A DNA stretch of 64,000 bases from Pacificimonas flava (GCF_000342165.1 NZ_AMRV01000003.1:248001-312000), one strand, 5' to 3'. Positions 53,632 to 63,609 are shown, counted from the stretch's first letter. Numbers and translations: made by a program. Notes: generated from the sequence alone by a model not told the origin.

Positions 53632-54642
53632 ATGCTGGACTATAATTTCGACCTGACGGCGATCTGGGCCGGCATTATCGCGCTCGCGATCTTCGCCTAT
53701 GTCGTGATGGACGGGTTCGACCTGGGCGTCGGCATCCTGTTCAAGTTCTTTCCGGCCGGTGAGGGCAGGAACCGGGCCATGAACTCCATTGCGCCCGTCT
53801 GGGACGGCAACGAGACATGGCTGGTCTTGGGCGGCGGCGGTCTGTTCGCCGCCTTCCCGCTGGCCTATGCGGTTATCCTGCCTGCGCTTTACGCCCCCAT
53901 CATCGCCATGCTTCTGGGCCTCGTCTTTCGCGGCGTCGCCTTCGAATATCGCTGGCGCGACCCGCGCCACCGCGCCCTGTGGGATGCGGCGTTCACGGGC
54001 GGGTCCATCATCGCCGCCTTCGCGCAGGGCGTGGCACTGGGCGCGCTGCTGCAGGGGATAGAGGTGGACGGCCGCGCCTATGCCGGCGGCTGGTGGAACT
54101 GGCTGACCCCCTTCAGCCTGCTGACAGGCGCGGCGGTGCTGACGGGCTACGCGCTCCTTGGCGCGACCTGGCTGATGTACAAGCTGGACGGGGAACCGCA
54201 TGACCGCGCCAGGCGCCTCGCCTGGAGCCTGTTCTTCCTGACGCTGGGCGCCATCGTCGCGGTCAGTCTGGCGACGCTGACGCTGGAGGGGAATTACTAT
54301 GCGAACTGGCTGTCGCGTCCGCGCCTGTTCCTGACCCTGCCGGTGCCCATCCTGACGACGCTGGTGGCGGCGCTGTTCGTGCACAATATGCGCTACGAGC
54401 ATCACGCATGGCCGTTCGTCAGCGCGCTGCTCCTCTTCTTCCTGACCTTTATCGGCCTCGGCGTCTCGATATGGCCGGACGTCGTTCCCGGCGCGCTGAC
54501 GATCTGGGATGCCGCCGCGCCCGAGAAAAGCCAGGTCTTCATGCTGGTCGGCGCTGCGTTCATCATGCCGCTGATCATTGCCTATACCGGCTATGCCTAT
54601 TGGGTGTTCCGGGGGAAGGTCGGCACGGAGGGTTATCATTGA
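53632..54642 (+). CDS. cydB: cytochrome bd-type ubiquinol oxidase subunit II
   Basis: 336-residue membrane subunit that partners CydA. Eight to nine hydrophobic segments; the conserved GFDLGVGILFKFF and PVWDGNETWLVLGGGGLFAAFP near the N-terminus identify the family. It lies six bases downstream of cydA and its TGA overlaps the TTG of the DUF2474 gene (TTGA), giving a coupled three-gene operon. Confidence 0.95.
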   Translation: MLDYNFDLTAIWAGIIALAIFAYVVMDGFDLGVGILFKFFPAGEGRNRAMNSIAPVWDGNETWLVLGGGGLFAAFPLAYAVILPALYAPIIAMLLGLVFRGVAFEYRWRDPRHRALWDAAFTGGSIIAAFAQGVALGALLQGIEVDGRAYAGGWWNWLTPFSLLTGAAVLTGYALLGATWLMYKLDGEPHDRARRLAWSLFFLTLGAIVAVSLATLTLEGNYYANWLSRPRLFLTLPVPILTTLVAALFVHNMRYEHHAWPFVSALLLFFLTFIGLGVSIWPDVVPGALTIWDAAAPEKSQVFMLVGAAFIMPLIIAYTGYAYWVFRGKVGTEGYH

Positions 54643-54776
54643 GCGGCACGCGGCCCCCTCACCCGGCCGAACGCCAGCCGCTGTGGAAGCGGCTGGCCTG
54701 GATGGCCGCGATCTGGGCGATGAGCGTCGGCGTCCTCGGCATCGTCGCCTATGGCATCCGTGCGTGGCTGCTGTAG
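54639..54776 (+). CDS. DUF2474 small membrane protein, bd-oxidase-associated
   Basis: 45-residue protein with one membrane helix (WMAAIWAMSVGVLGIVAYGI) after a short positively charged start, in the position of a CydX-like accessory subunit of CIO-type bd oxidases. The pattern PLWKRLxW is the DUF2474 signature. The TTG start overlaps the cydB stop and has GGAGG eight bases upstream; no ATG before the helix would keep the motif. Deletion of such subunits weakens bd oxidase assembly in other bacteria. Confidence 0.8.
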   Translation: MSGTRPPHPAERQPLWKRLAWMAAIWAMSVGVLGIVAYGIRAWLL

Positions 54777-54798
54777 CGCGCGGGCGGTCGCCCCGCCG

Positions 54799-57303
54799 TC
54801 AGAAGGTCTTTCGGAACTCGATCTCGACGAAGCGGCCGACCGGATCGACATAGCCCGGCTGGTAGGCCAGCGGCACCTCTCCGGCCCCGTTCTCGACGCG
54901 TCTGATGCCGCCGAAGACGTTCTCCACGTCCAGCGACAGGCGGCTTCCCTTCAGGAAGGGCACGGCCTCGGTCAGGCCTTGCTGGCTGTCGAGATCGGCG
55001 AACAGCCGCAGGTCGAGCGTGAAGAGGTCGCCGAAATAAAGATCCGAGGAGCCGGTGATGTCCGATCCATCCACCCGCGCCTTGCCGGTATAGTTGGCGT
55101 TCGCGCGCAGACCGAAGCCGCCCAGGAAGACACCGCCCTCCAATTCGACCGTGTGACGGGAAATCGGCGCACCGCTGCCGGTGACGTCGCCGTCCAGCAG
55201 GTCCAGCCGGTCGACCCCCGGCCGGATCAGGACCGTTTCGTCCAGGCTCCAATTGTGGAAGACCGACAGGTTCCAGCGGCCGCCATCCGGGCCGCGCCCG
55301 AACGGCGGTCTGCCGCCGCCCCGCCCTCCGCGCCGGCCGCCTTCTTCCTCCTCGTCCTGGCCGAACTCGCCGCGCAGGCTGAAGCCGTAGCGTAGCCGCT
55401 CCGCCTCCACCTCTGAAAAGGTCACTGGCCGCGCGTCGATACTCAGCAGATTGCCGTCCGCGCCGCGAACGACGCGGTCTGGAAACGCCGCCTCGATGGC
55501 GGGGGTGAGCGCGGGGAAGGCGCTCGACACGTCCTCGCTACGGTTCTTCACATATTCGAAGGTCAGCTGCTGTTCGCGCGAACCGCCCGGCGACCAGTTC
55601 AGGGACAGTTTCAGGTCTCGCCGCGATTCGGCCAGAAGATCCGGATTGCCGCCGGTGATCTGGTCAATGAAGACGGTGTTCCCCGTCGCAATGTCGAAGG
55701 TCGCGACGTTCGGCGTGACGATGACCGCATCGCCAAGCTGCGCCACCGTCGGCGCGGCCTCCTCGCCGATGACGCTGGCCAGAAGCACGAGGTCCTCGAC
55801 CGGCTCCCACCGCAGGCCATAGCCATATTCGGTCAGGCCGCCGAAATCGCTGAGTTCGCTATAGCCCGCGGTCAGGTTGACGGAGAGGCTGCCGATCGCA
55901 TCCAGCACCCCCTCCCTGACGCTGGTGATCGGCAGGTCGGCATTGGCGCGCACATTGCCCCGGCTGCGGGACAGGTCGCTGCTGGCGATGGGCGCGCCGC
56001 CGCGCAGCGTCCGGCTTTCGAGGTCCTGCCAGTCGAACGCGGTCGACAGGCTCAGGCTGACCGGCCCGGCCGGCAGATCGAGCGGCGAGCCCGCAATGGT
56101 CGCGGTGACATCCGCCGTCTGGGATGTGCTTTCCGCGCGGTCGGTCACGAAGGCCGTGCCGCTACCCAGATCCGCGGCGAACGGGTCGATATTCGGATCG
56201 CCGGCCTCGATCGCGGCGACCAGCGCGTCCGTATCGCCCTGACGGTCGGTGAAGACGGTCTGCTCCGTCAGCGCGTAATTGCCGCTCAGCGACCATTGCC
56301 AGCCGGACAGATTGCCATTCAGCGCCGCGCCCGCCTGCGCGGCGTCGGTGGAGGAATCACGCCGCAGGACGCCCGCGCCGGGAAACAGCCGGCGCAGCGC
56401 CTCGTCCTCTCCGGTGCGCGAAAAGGGGCTGCTGCCCGGAACGACGAAGCTGGCGCCGCTGAGGCCCTGCAGCGCCTCGCTTTCCTCGTGACTATATTCC
56501 CCGCTCAGCGTCAGGCCGGTGCCGCCCCCGATCTGCCTGTTCCAACTGGCATTCGCCTCGAACGTGTCGGAGGAAGGCTGCAGCGTGCGAAAGTCCGTTT
56601 CGTCCACCACCCCCAGACTGTCGCCGTCGTCGCGCACGATCCCGCGCTCCGCCTCCGTCAGGCGGGTGGAGGGCTGATATTCCAGATCGATGTTCAGCCG
56701 ATTGCCGTCGTCGATGCGCGTCAGGGTCGCCTCGACCTCCCCCGAACGGAAACCGCCCGCCGTCGGCTGACCATATTCCAGTTCGGCGGAGAGCTGATTG
56801 AAATTGTCCTTCAGGATGAAGTTCACGACGCGCTGGTCGGGCCGATAGCCATATTGCAGCGCCAGCTCCTCCGGAAAGATCTGCACGCGCTCGATGGCCT
56901 CGGGCGGCAGGTCGCGAAGTTCGCGAAAGCTGCCGATGCGCTGCCCGTTCAAGAGGATGACCGGCATGCCGCCGCCGCGTCCGCGCGCTGAGCCGGTCTG
57001 CGGACCGAGCGCCTCAAGCAGATCCTCGATCGAGGACGCGCCGTAAGACGCGATCGTTTCTTCCGTCAATTCCAGCTGCGGGGGGATGTCGCTGACCACC
57101 GTACCGCGAACGGCCCCGGCCGTGATGACGATGACGTTCTCATCGTCCGCCTCTTCCGGCCGGCCCGCTTCGGAGTCCTCCGGCGCTTCGACGGCAGCAC
57201 CGTCGTCCCCATCCGCTGCCATGCCTTGCGCAGCGGCGGGCAGAGTGGCCGCGCCCAGCGCGAGCGCGGCGGCACTGGAAAGAAAGAAGGAGCGAATACG
57301 CAT
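54799..57303 (-). CDS. TonB-dependent outer membrane receptor
   Basis: 834-residue receptor. An N-terminal signal peptide (RSFFLSSAAALALGAATLPAAAQ), an acidic Glu/Asp-rich stretch (~25-55), a plug domain (SIEDLLEALGPQTGSARGRG; MPVILLNGQRIGSFRELRDL) and a long beta-barrel ending in the terminal EIEFRKTF. A TonB box is not clearly visible. One extracellular or periplasmic segment near 55276-55365 is Gly/Arg/Glu-rich. Receptors of this type in sphingomonads take up diverse ligands; the cargo is unknown. Start at 57303 has GGGA eight bases upstream, better than 57309. Confidence 0.85.
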   Translation of the reverse strand: MRIRSFFLSSAAALALGAATLPAAAQGMAADGDDGAAVEAPEDSEAGRPEEADDENVIVITAGAVRGTVVSDIPPQLELTEETIASYGASSIEDLLEALGPQTGSARGRGGGMPVILLNGQRIGSFRELRDLPPEAIERVQIFPEELALQYGYRPDQRVVNFILKDNFNQLSAELEYGQPTAGGFRSGEVEATLTRIDDGNRLNIDLEYQPSTRLTEAERGIVRDDGDSLGVVDETDFRTLQPSSDTFEANASWNRQIGGGTGLTLSGEYSHEESEALQGLSGASFVVPGSSPFSRTGEDEALRRLFPGAGVLRRDSSTDAAQAGAALNGNLSGWQWSLSGNYALTEQTVFTDRQGDTDALVAAIEAGDPNIDPFAADLGSGTAFVTDRAESTSQTADVTATIAGSPLDLPAGPVSLSLSTAFDWQDLESRTLRGGAPIASSDLSRSRGNVRANADLPITSVREGVLDAIGSLSVNLTAGYSELSDFGGLTEYGYGLRWEPVEDLVLLASVIGEEAAPTVAQLGDAVIVTPNVATFDIATGNTVFIDQITGGNPDLLAESRRDLKLSLNWSPGGSREQQLTFEYVKNRSEDVSSAFPALTPAIEAAFPDRVVRGADGNLLSIDARPVTFSEVEAERLRYGFSLRGEFGQDEEEEGGRRGGRGGGRPPFGRGPDGGRWNLSVFHNWSLDETVLIRPGVDRLDLLDGDVTGSGAPISRHTVELEGGVFLGGFGLRANANYTGKARVDGSDITGSSDLYFGDLFTLDLRLFADLDSQQGLTEAVPFLKGSRLSLDVENVFGGIRRVENGAGEVPLAYQPGYVDPVGRFVEIEFRKTF

Positions 57304-57472
57304 GAACATGATCCCGAACTGACGCGGCGGATACGAAAGGGCGTACCCATCCCCCCTCCGTCTGCCGGGCCGCTGTCGCAGGAATTTGTCGGTGAACGCC
57401 GAAACTTGTCGCAACTTGTCGCAAGCAGCAGCAGACCCGGACCCCAGCTTCGCGGCCAGCATGGGGCCGCGC

Positions 57473-58120
57473 TCAAAACCCCTTTTGGACTTGCTGCCCG
57501 CCGGATCCGACATGGATGGCGCGTTCCGCTCCCCCTTCGATACGGAAGATGGTGCCCTGCGGCGCGTTTCCGGCGATGGGCACGCAGCCCGGCTCAAACG
57601 GCTCCCCGCCGACCAGCGCTCCCCGCAGGACCCGCGCGGTCATGCCATGTGTGATGACCAGTGCCGGCCTGCCCGGATCCAGCCCAGCCAGCCAGGCATC
57701 GAGGCGCGCTCGGATATCGGGATACCATTCGCCCTCCGGCGGCCGTACGCAGAACAAACCGCGTTCCCGGTCGACGATGGGCGCGCCGCTGTCCGCCACG
57801 ATATCGGCATAATCGCGCCCCTCCCATGCACCCACATTGATCTCGAACAGGCGCTCGTCGTGGCGCACGTCGAAATAGCGAAGGCCGAGATGCTCCGCGA
57901 TGATCGAAGCCGTCTGCTGCGTTCGGCCGGCCGGCGACACCCAGAAATCGAGGTCCGGTTTTTCGCCCAGTTCCCGCCGCAGCGCCTCTCCCATTGCCTC
58001 CGCCTGCGCGATGCCGCTGCGCGTCAGCGGCGTATGCGCGCCGTTGCCCTGCATGCGGGCATTGGCGTTGAACACGGTTTCGGCGTGACGGGCGAGATAG
58101 ATCGTCGGATGAGAGGTCAT
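57473..58120 (-). CDS. histidine phosphatase family protein
   Basis: 215-residue branch-1 histidine phosphatase (phosphoglycerate-mutase-like). The catalytic motif is ARHAETVFNANAR (His acceptor, Arg), the second histidine is in VITHGMTARVL, and the general acid in LFEINVGAWEGRDY. Likely a broad phosphomonoesterase or cobC/GpmB-like enzyme. It ends 170 bases upstream of the TonB receptor start, on the same strand. Start at 58120 is within 200 bases of the divergent outer-membrane protein gene. Confidence 0.88.
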   Translation of the reverse strand: MTSHPTIYLARHAETVFNANARMQGNGAHTPLTRSGIAQAEAMGEALRRELGEKPDLDFWVSPAGRTQQTASIIAEHLGLRYFDVRHDERLFEINVGAWEGRDYADIVADSGAPIVDRERGLFCVRPPEGEWYPDIRARLDAWLAGLDPGRPALVITHGMTARVLRGALVGGEPFEPGCVPIAGNAPQGTIFRIEGGAERAIHVGSGGQQVQKGF

Positions 58121-58305
58121 GTCCGCCTGACTAGGCGGGTGCCAACCGCCTCGCAATCCGCTTAGAACCTGTTGCAAGGGCGCAACATAATATCGCAATC
58201 CGCAACGATGGGTCTGGCGGCATCCCCGCAAGCGCCCATCTGAGCTTGCGCGCGGCCGCACCTCCCAAGCCTTGCGGCCGCGACCGTAGAATCAGGAGTT
58301 AGTAT

Positions 58306-58905
58306 ATGCGTAAGACCTTTGTTGCCCTTGGCGCCCTCGCCCTTTCCATCCCGGGTGTCGCCGCGGCGCAATCGGCGAACTTTGCCGGCCCGTATGTCGG
58401 CGCCAGCGTGGGCTACAACGACTTCGACGCCGACAGCGATATCGACGAGACGGAGTTCGAAGAATCCTTCTTCAATGGCCTCGGCTATGGCATCGACGGT
58501 GTCACCTTCGGCGGCTATCTCGGCTATAACGCCGCTGTCGGACCCAACATGATCGTGGGTGTCGAGGGCAATGGCGGCATCGGCACGTCCGAAATCGATG
58601 GCGAATACGGCATCACCGCCCATGTCGGCTTCGTTCCTTCCGACAACATGATGGTTTTCCTGCGCGGCGGCTATCAGGAGATCAATTTCGACACCGGCAA
58701 CATCCTCGAGGAGTTCGGCCAGCTGAACCCCGACCTTGAGGAGGATATCGACGACGACGATCTGGGCCTCGACGACACGCAGGGCGATTACACCGTCGGC
58801 GCCGGCGCCGAGTTCGGCGCGGGTCCCGGCGCGTTCCGCGTCGCGGTCGACACCATCGCCTTCGACACGCTGAAGGTTTCGGGCGGTTACACCTACCGGT
58901 TCTAA
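58306..58905 (+). CDS. outer membrane beta-barrel protein
   Basis: 199-residue exported protein of the OmpA/opacity-type eight-stranded porin fold. A signal peptide (LGALALSIPGVAAAQ) is followed by glycine-rich amphipathic strands (GPYVGASVGYNDF; GVTFGGYLGYNA) and an acidic loop (~135-160, EEDIDDDDLGLDD). The C-terminal residue is Phe (GGYTYRF), the outer-membrane sorting signal. Exact role unknown. Good ribosome site AGGAG precedes the ATG. Followed by an intrinsic terminator. Confidence 0.85.
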   Translation: MRKTFVALGALALSIPGVAAAQSANFAGPYVGASVGYNDFDADSDIDETEFEESFFNGLGYGIDGVTFGGYLGYNAAVGPNMIVGVEGNGGIGTSEIDGEYGITAHVGFVPSDNMMVFLRGGYQEINFDTGNILEEFGQLNPDLEEDIDDDDLGLDDTQGDYTVGAGAEFGAGPGAFRVAVDTIAFDTLKVSGGYTYRF

Positions 58906-58930
58906 TCGGCAGGTTCGCACGTTATGAGAT

Positions 58931-58966
58931 GGGCCGGCCCCGACAGGGGTCGGCCCTTTTCTTTTT
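58931..58966 (+). terminator. intrinsic terminator after the outer-membrane protein gene
   Basis: Stem GGGCCGGCCCC / GGGGTCGGCCC (one G-U pair) with a GACAG loop, followed by TTTTCTTTTT. It separates the outer-membrane protein gene from the CoA-transferase operon beginning at 58984. Confidence 0.85.
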
Positions 58967-58983
58967 CGGGAGCGTCCTGACCC

Positions 58984-59700
58984 TTGGCAAACAAGCTTTA
59001 CGACGATGCAGCCGCAGCCCTTGAGGGACTGCTGTTCGACGGCATGACGGTGATGGCCGGGGGCTTCGGCCTGTGCGGCATTCCGGAGAAGCTGATCGCC
59101 GCGCTACGCGACAGCGGCACGAAGGACCTGACCTGCATTTCCAACAATGCCGGCGTCGACGATTTCGGCCTGGGCCTGCTGCTTCAGACGCGCCAGATCA
59201 GGAAGATGATCAGCTCCTATGTCGGCGAGAACAAGGAGTTCGAGCGGCAGTATCTGGGCGGCGAACTGGAGCTGGAATTCAACCCGCAGGGCACGCTGGC
59301 GGAGCGCTGCCGCGCCGGCGGCGCCGGCATTCCCGGCTTCTTCACGAAAACGGGTGTGGGCACGCTGGTCGCAGAGGGCAAGGAGCACAAGGATTTCGGC
59401 GGCGAAACCTACATCATGGAAACAGGGCTGACCGCCGACGTGTCGCTGGTGAAGGCCTGGAAGGCGGACCCGGCGGGCAATCTCGTCTACCGCAAGACCG
59501 CCCGCAATTTTAATCCGGTCATGGCGACGGCGGGAACCGTTACTGTCGTGGAGGTGGAGGAGTTGGTCGGCCCCGGCGAACTCGACCCCGATCATATCCA
59601 CACGCCGGGCATCTTCGTACAGCGCCTGATCGTCGGCAGGGATTATGAAAAGCGCATCGAGCAGCGCACCGTTCGCGCCGCCACCGGTTCGGAAGGCTGA
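58984..59700 (+). CDS. scoA: 3-oxoacid CoA-transferase subunit A
   Basis: 238-residue alpha-type subunit of succinyl-CoA:3-ketoacid CoA-transferase, used to activate acetoacetate and other beta-keto acids. Signature [10 protein letters not shown] and the [15 protein letters not shown] stretch fit the family I CoA-transferases. The start is TTG (58984), with GGGAG ten bases upstream; the first in-frame ATG is inside the conserved region. Its B subunit follows 59 bases downstream. Confidence 0.93.
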   Translation: MANKLYDDAAAALEGLLFDGMTVMAGGFGLCGIPEKLIAALRDSGTKDLTCISNNAGVDDFGLGLLLQTRQIRKMISSYVGENKEFERQYLGGELELEFNPQGTLAERCRAGGAGIPGFFTKTGVGTLVAEGKEHKDFGGETYIMETGLTADVSLVKAWKADPAGNLVYRKTARNFNPVMATAGTVTVVEVEELVGPGELDPDHIHTPGIFVQRLIVGRDYEKRIEQRTVRAATGSEG

Positions 59701-59759
59701 CAGACGGCCCTGCCCATTCTGCCGGCTGCGGCCGGCGATCTTTTCTTCGGGAGAACGAA

Positions 59760-60401
59760 ATGCCCTGGACACGCGATCAGATGGCCGAGCGGGCCGCTAA
59801 GGAACTGGAAGACGGCTTCTACGTCAATCTGGGCATCGGCATGCCGACGCTCGTGGCGAATTATATCGGCGAGGATATCGACGTCACGCTGCAGTCGGAA
59901 AACGGCATGCTGGGCATGGGGCCGTTTCCGGCGGACGACGAGGTCGATGCCGATCTGATCAATGCCGGCAAGCAGACCATTACCGAACTCAAGCGCACGA
60001 GCTACTTCTCCTCCGCCGACAGTTTCGCCATGATCCGCGGCGGCCATATCGACCTGTCGATCCTGGGCGCCATGGAGGTGGCCGAAAACGGAGACATCGC
60101 CAACTGGATGATCCCCGGCAAGATGGTGAAGGGCATGGGCGGCGCCATGGACCTGGTCGCCGGCGTCAAGAAGATCATCGTCCTGATGGATCACACGAAC
60201 AAGAAGGGTGAGAGCAAGTTCCTGAAGAAATGCTCCCTGCCTCTGACCGGCACGAACGTCGTCGACATGATCGTCACCGACCTCGGCGTGTTCCAGCGCC
60301 CCGATCATGACAGCAAATTCCGGCTGATCGAGCTGGCGCCGGACGTAAGCGTGGAAGAGGTCCGCGAGAAAACCGAGGCGGACATCGACGTCGCGGTGTA
60401 G
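59760..60401 (+). CDS. scoB: 3-oxoacid CoA-transferase subunit B
   Basis: 213-residue beta-type subunit. The active-site glutamate is in SENGMLGMG, which forms the CoA thioester intermediate, with a typical GIGMPTLVANYI region before it. Sequence continues with MVKGMGGAMDLVAG. The ATG follows GGGAGAACGAA. It works with the upstream A subunit as an A2B2 (or AB) complex in ketone-body or PHB degradation. Confidence 0.94.
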   Translation: MPWTRDQMAERAAKELEDGFYVNLGIGMPTLVANYIGEDIDVTLQSENGMLGMGPFPADDEVDADLINAGKQTITELKRTSYFSSADSFAMIRGGHIDLSILGAMEVAENGDIANWMIPGKMVKGMGGAMDLVAGVKKIIVLMDHTNKKGESKFLKKCSLPLTGTNVVDMIVTDLGVFQRPDHDSKFRLIELAPDVSVEEVREKTEADIDVAV

Positions 60402-60467
60402 ATTGGCGGGCGGGCTGCCGGCCGGTCCGCGCCGTTTCCATCGCCCATAGTTACGGAGTTTATCGCG

Positions 60468-61127
60468 ATGCGTTCCACCCTCCTTCTTCCCGCGCTCCTG
60501 ATCGGCACGATGTCGGTGCTCGCGGCCTGCCAGACCGCGCCCTATTACAAGGCGCTGGAAACCGTCGGCATCAAAAAGCGCGACCTTCTTATCGACCGGG
60601 TCGAGGATGTTCAGAAATCCGAACGCGAGGCGAGCAAGGCCTTCGTCGGCGCCGTGACCGTCTACCGGGAAACGAGCGATGCGGATCCCCGTAACATCGA
60701 GGGCGCATATCGGCGCCTGGAAAGCGCATATGAAAAGTCCCGCGCCCGCGCCCGTGACGTGGAACAGGACATCGACACGCTGCGGACGGTTGCCGGGGAC
60801 ATGTTCTCCGAATGGGAAAGCGAGCTGAAGCTGTTTCAGGACCCCGACATTCGTGCCGCCTCTGCCGCCGACCTGGAGCGAACCCGGGCAGAGTTCGCGC
60901 AGCTAGAGCGCGTCTTGGGCGAATCCGTACAGGCGATGGAGCCGGCGCTGTTCACCCTGCGCGACCGCGTCCTGTATCTGAAGCACAACCAGACGCCGGC
61001 TGCCGCACAGGCACTGCGCGCGCAGCAGCCGAAACTGGTCGAGGATGTGCGAAGTGCGGACGCCGAGATCAAACGCGCCATCGAGGCTTCGAACCGGTTT
61101 CTGACGCGGCTTCGTACATCCCCCTGA
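60468..61127 (+). CDS. DUF2959 lipoprotein
   Basis: 219-residue lipoprotein: signal ending LAAC with Cys ~21 as the lipid-modified residue. The mature part is almost entirely helical and coiled-coil, opening with YYKALETVGIKKRDLLIDRV, which is the DUF2959 signature, and containing long heptad-like stretches (KSREEASK-type, ARARDVEQDIDTL). The role is unknown; the family is found in envelope-associated operons. The ribosome site ACGGAG precedes the start. It is 100 bases upstream of dnaN. Confidence 0.85.
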   Translation: MRSTLLLPALLIGTMSVLAACQTAPYYKALETVGIKKRDLLIDRVEDVQKSEREASKAFVGAVTVYRETSDADPRNIEGAYRRLESAYEKSRARARDVEQDIDTLRTVAGDMFSEWESELKLFQDPDIRAASAADLERTRAEFAQLERVLGESVQAMEPALFTLRDRVLYLKHNQTPAAAQALRAQQPKLVEDVRSADAEIKRAIEASNRFLTRLRTSP

Positions 61128-61226
61128 GGATGCCGACGCATGGAGACGGAAACTCGGCGTTTGATGCGGCGCGCAAATCCGCTAAGCAGCCCCTCCTTAC
61201 TATTGGGGGCGAAAGGGATATCGTAG

Positions 61227-62327
61227 ATGAAGGCTACCGTTGAGCGCGCGACCCTGCTGAAATGCCTGGGGCACGTTCAGTCGGTCGTTGAGCGCAGGAA
61301 CACGATTCCGATCCTGTCCAACGTCCTGATCGAGGCGGAGGAGGGGGGCCTCAAGCTGACCGCCACCGACCTCGACCTGCAGGTCGTCGATTCCATCGCA
61401 GCTCAGGTGGAGACGGGCGGCGCCGTCACGGTCTCCGCGCATACCCTTTTCGATATCGTCCGCAAGCTTCCCGATGGCAGCCAGGTGGCGCTCGACGCGG
61501 CGGAGGAGAAGATGCAAATCCGCGCCGGACGCGCGCGCTTCAACCTCGCCACGCTGCCGCGCGACGATTTCCCGATGATCGCGGAAAGCGATCTGCCGAC
61601 CAGCTTCAACCTGCCGGGCGAGACGCTGGCGGAAATCATCGACAAGACCCGCTTCGCCATTTCGACGGAGGAAACGCGCTATTATCTGAACGGCATCTTC
61701 ATGCACGTGTCGGATGGCAAGTTCTACGCCGTCGCGACGGACGGCCACCGCCTGGCGCGCGTGACGCTGGACCCGCCCGAGGGCGCGGCGGAGATGCCGG
61801 ACGTGATCGTGCCGCGCAAATGCGTCAGCGAACTCCGGAAACTGCTCGATGAGGCGGATGGCGACGTGGAAATCGGCCTGTCCGATTCGAAGGTTCGCTT
61901 CCGTGTCGGCACGGCGGTCCTGACCTCGAAGCTGATCGACGGCACCTTCCCCGACTATAGCCGCGTCATCCCGACCGGGAACGATCGCCTGCTGAAGATC
62001 GACCCCAAGACGCTGAGCCAGGGCGTCGACCGCGTGTCCGCCATCGCCGCGGAAAAGACGAAGGCGGTCAAGGTGACGCTGGAACAGGACAAGGTCGTCC
62101 TGTCCGTGACGAGCCCGGAAACGGGGACGGCAAAGGAAGAGGTGGAAGCGGACTACAAGTCGGAAGGCTTCGACGTCGGCTTCAACGCCAAATATTTGAT
62201 GGACATCCTGTCAGAGGTCGAGGGCGATACCATCGACGTGCACCTTGCCGACGCCGCGGCGCCGACGCTGATCCGCGAAAGCGACGATTCAAACGCGCTC
62301 TACGTCCTCATGCCGATGCGGGTGTGA
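61227..62327 (+). CDS. dnaN: DNA polymerase III beta sliding clamp
   Basis: 366-residue processivity clamp, a ring-forming dimer that tethers DNA polymerase III. Three DnaN domains are recognisable by the repeated strand-helix pattern; the sequence starts MKATVERATLLKCLGHVQSVVERRNTIPIL and ends with the hydrophobic LYVLMPMRV (the first shown portion in short: ERRNTIPILSNVLIEA). Upstream AAGGGA is the ribosome site. In alphaproteobacteria dnaN is often followed by recF and gyrB, as here; dnaA is not in this window. Confidence 0.97.
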   Translation: MKATVERATLLKCLGHVQSVVERRNTIPILSNVLIEAEEGGLKLTATDLDLQVVDSIAAQVETGGAVTVSAHTLFDIVRKLPDGSQVALDAAEEKMQIRAGRARFNLATLPRDDFPMIAESDLPTSFNLPGETLAEIIDKTRFAISTEETRYYLNGIFMHVSDGKFYAVATDGHRLARVTLDPPEGAAEMPDVIVPRKCVSELRKLLDEADGDVEIGLSDSKVRFRVGTAVLTSKLIDGTFPDYSRVIPTGNDRLLKIDPKTLSQGVDRVSAIAAEKTKAVKVTLEQDKVVLSVTSPETGTAKEEVEADYKSEGFDVGFNAKYLMDILSEVEGDTIDVHLADAAAPTLIRESDDSNALYVLMPMRV

Positions 62328-62377
62328 GGGCGCCGCAGGCCCGTACACCCCTTCACAGCGCCTGACCATCATTCCGC

Positions 62378-63505
62378 ATGGTGGATGCAGCGTCTGAACC
62401 CAATTCCGCACCCGCGCCCCGGGCCGTCGAACGGCTGCGGCTGACCGATTTCCGTTCCTATGCCGCAGCGGAGGTTGCGCCGGGCCCCGGCCTGATCGCG
62501 ATCAGCGGCCCCAACGGCGCGGGCAAGACCAACCTGCTGGAGGCCGTTTCGCTGCTGGCCCCCGGCCGCGGCCTGCGCCGCGCCAATCTCTCCGACATGG
62601 TCCGCATTGACGGCAGCGGCGGCTTTGGCATCGCCACCCGGCTCGGCATCGGCGCGGGCGAGCCCATAGAGATCGGCACGGGCATCGAGCCCGGCAGCGC
62701 ACGCCGGACGGTTCGCGTGAACGGCGCGGGGGCGGCAGCGAACAGCCTGTCCGAATGGCTTTCCGTCCTGTGGTTGACGCCGGCCATGGACCGGCTGTTC
62801 ACCGGCCCGGCAGCCGATCGCAGGCGCTTCCTCGACCGCCTGACCCTTGCCCTTTACCCCGGCCACGCGCAGGCGGCGACGCGCTACGAGAACGCCATGC
62901 GCGAGCGCAACCGCCTGCTCCAGGACGGCCGGCGCGACGACCATTGGCTGGGGGCGGTGGAGCGGGAGATGGGGCGGCACGGCAGCCTGCTCTCCGGCGC
63001 GCGCACAGCCACGATAGAGGCGCTGACCGCCGCCCTCGCGCGCCAGACCGGCCCCTTCCCCCGCGCGGAGGTCCGGCTGCAGGGGATGCCGCCGCTTTCG
63101 GAGGAGGAGATGACCGCCGCCATCGGCGCCTGCCGCAGGGACGATTTCCGCGCCGGCCGCACCCTCGTCGGCCCGCACCGTGACGATCTGCTGGTGCGCC
63201 ACGTCGAAAAGGCGCAGCCGGCAGACCGCGCCTCCACCGGCGAGCAAAAGGCCCTGCTGACCGGTCTCGTTCTCGCCCATTCCGAACTGGTCGCGGCAGA
63301 AACCGGGCGCCTGCCCATCCTCCTCCTCGACGAAGCGCTGGCCCACCTCGACGAGGGGCGCCGTGCAGCGCTTTTCGGGCTGCTGCAACGTCTTGGCGGG
63401 CAGGTCTGGATGACGGGGACGGACGCCGCACTTTTCCGTGCAATTTCCGGCCCGGCCACCTATATGGAAATCAAGGACGGAGTGCCTGTCGTCACCTCGT
63501 CATGA
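62378..63505 (+). CDS. recF: DNA replication and repair protein RecF
   Basis: 375-residue SMC-like ATPase that loads RecA at gaps and works in replication restart. The Walker [14 protein letters not shown] lies near residue 50, the ABC signature is [11 protein letters not shown], and Walker B is [14 protein letters not shown]. Length and motifs match RecF. The start at 62378 lacks a strong ribosome site; it lies 50 bases after dnaN. The 104 bases to gyrB include no obvious terminator. Confidence 0.95.
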   Translation: MVDAASEPNSAPAPRAVERLRLTDFRSYAAAEVAPGPGLIAISGPNGAGKTNLLEAVSLLAPGRGLRRANLSDMVRIDGSGGFGIATRLGIGAGEPIEIGTGIEPGSARRTVRVNGAGAAANSLSEWLSVLWLTPAMDRLFTGPAADRRRFLDRLTLALYPGHAQAATRYENAMRERNRLLQDGRRDDHWLGAVEREMGRHGSLLSGARTATIEALTAALARQTGPFPRAEVRLQGMPPLSEEEMTAAIGACRRDDFRAGRTLVGPHRDDLLVRHVEKAQPADRASTGEQKALLTGLVLAHSELVAAETGRLPILLLDEALAHLDEGRRAALFGLLQRLGGQVWMTGTDAALFRAISGPATYMEIKDGVPVVTSS

Positions 63506-63609
63506 CGCGTCCGGCGGGCAGCCGGAATCGCGCCGCCGCCCGGGGGGCGGCACCGTACCGGCACCTTGCCGGACATGGACTTATTCGGGTGCGGAAAAGG
63601 AACAGGTTT

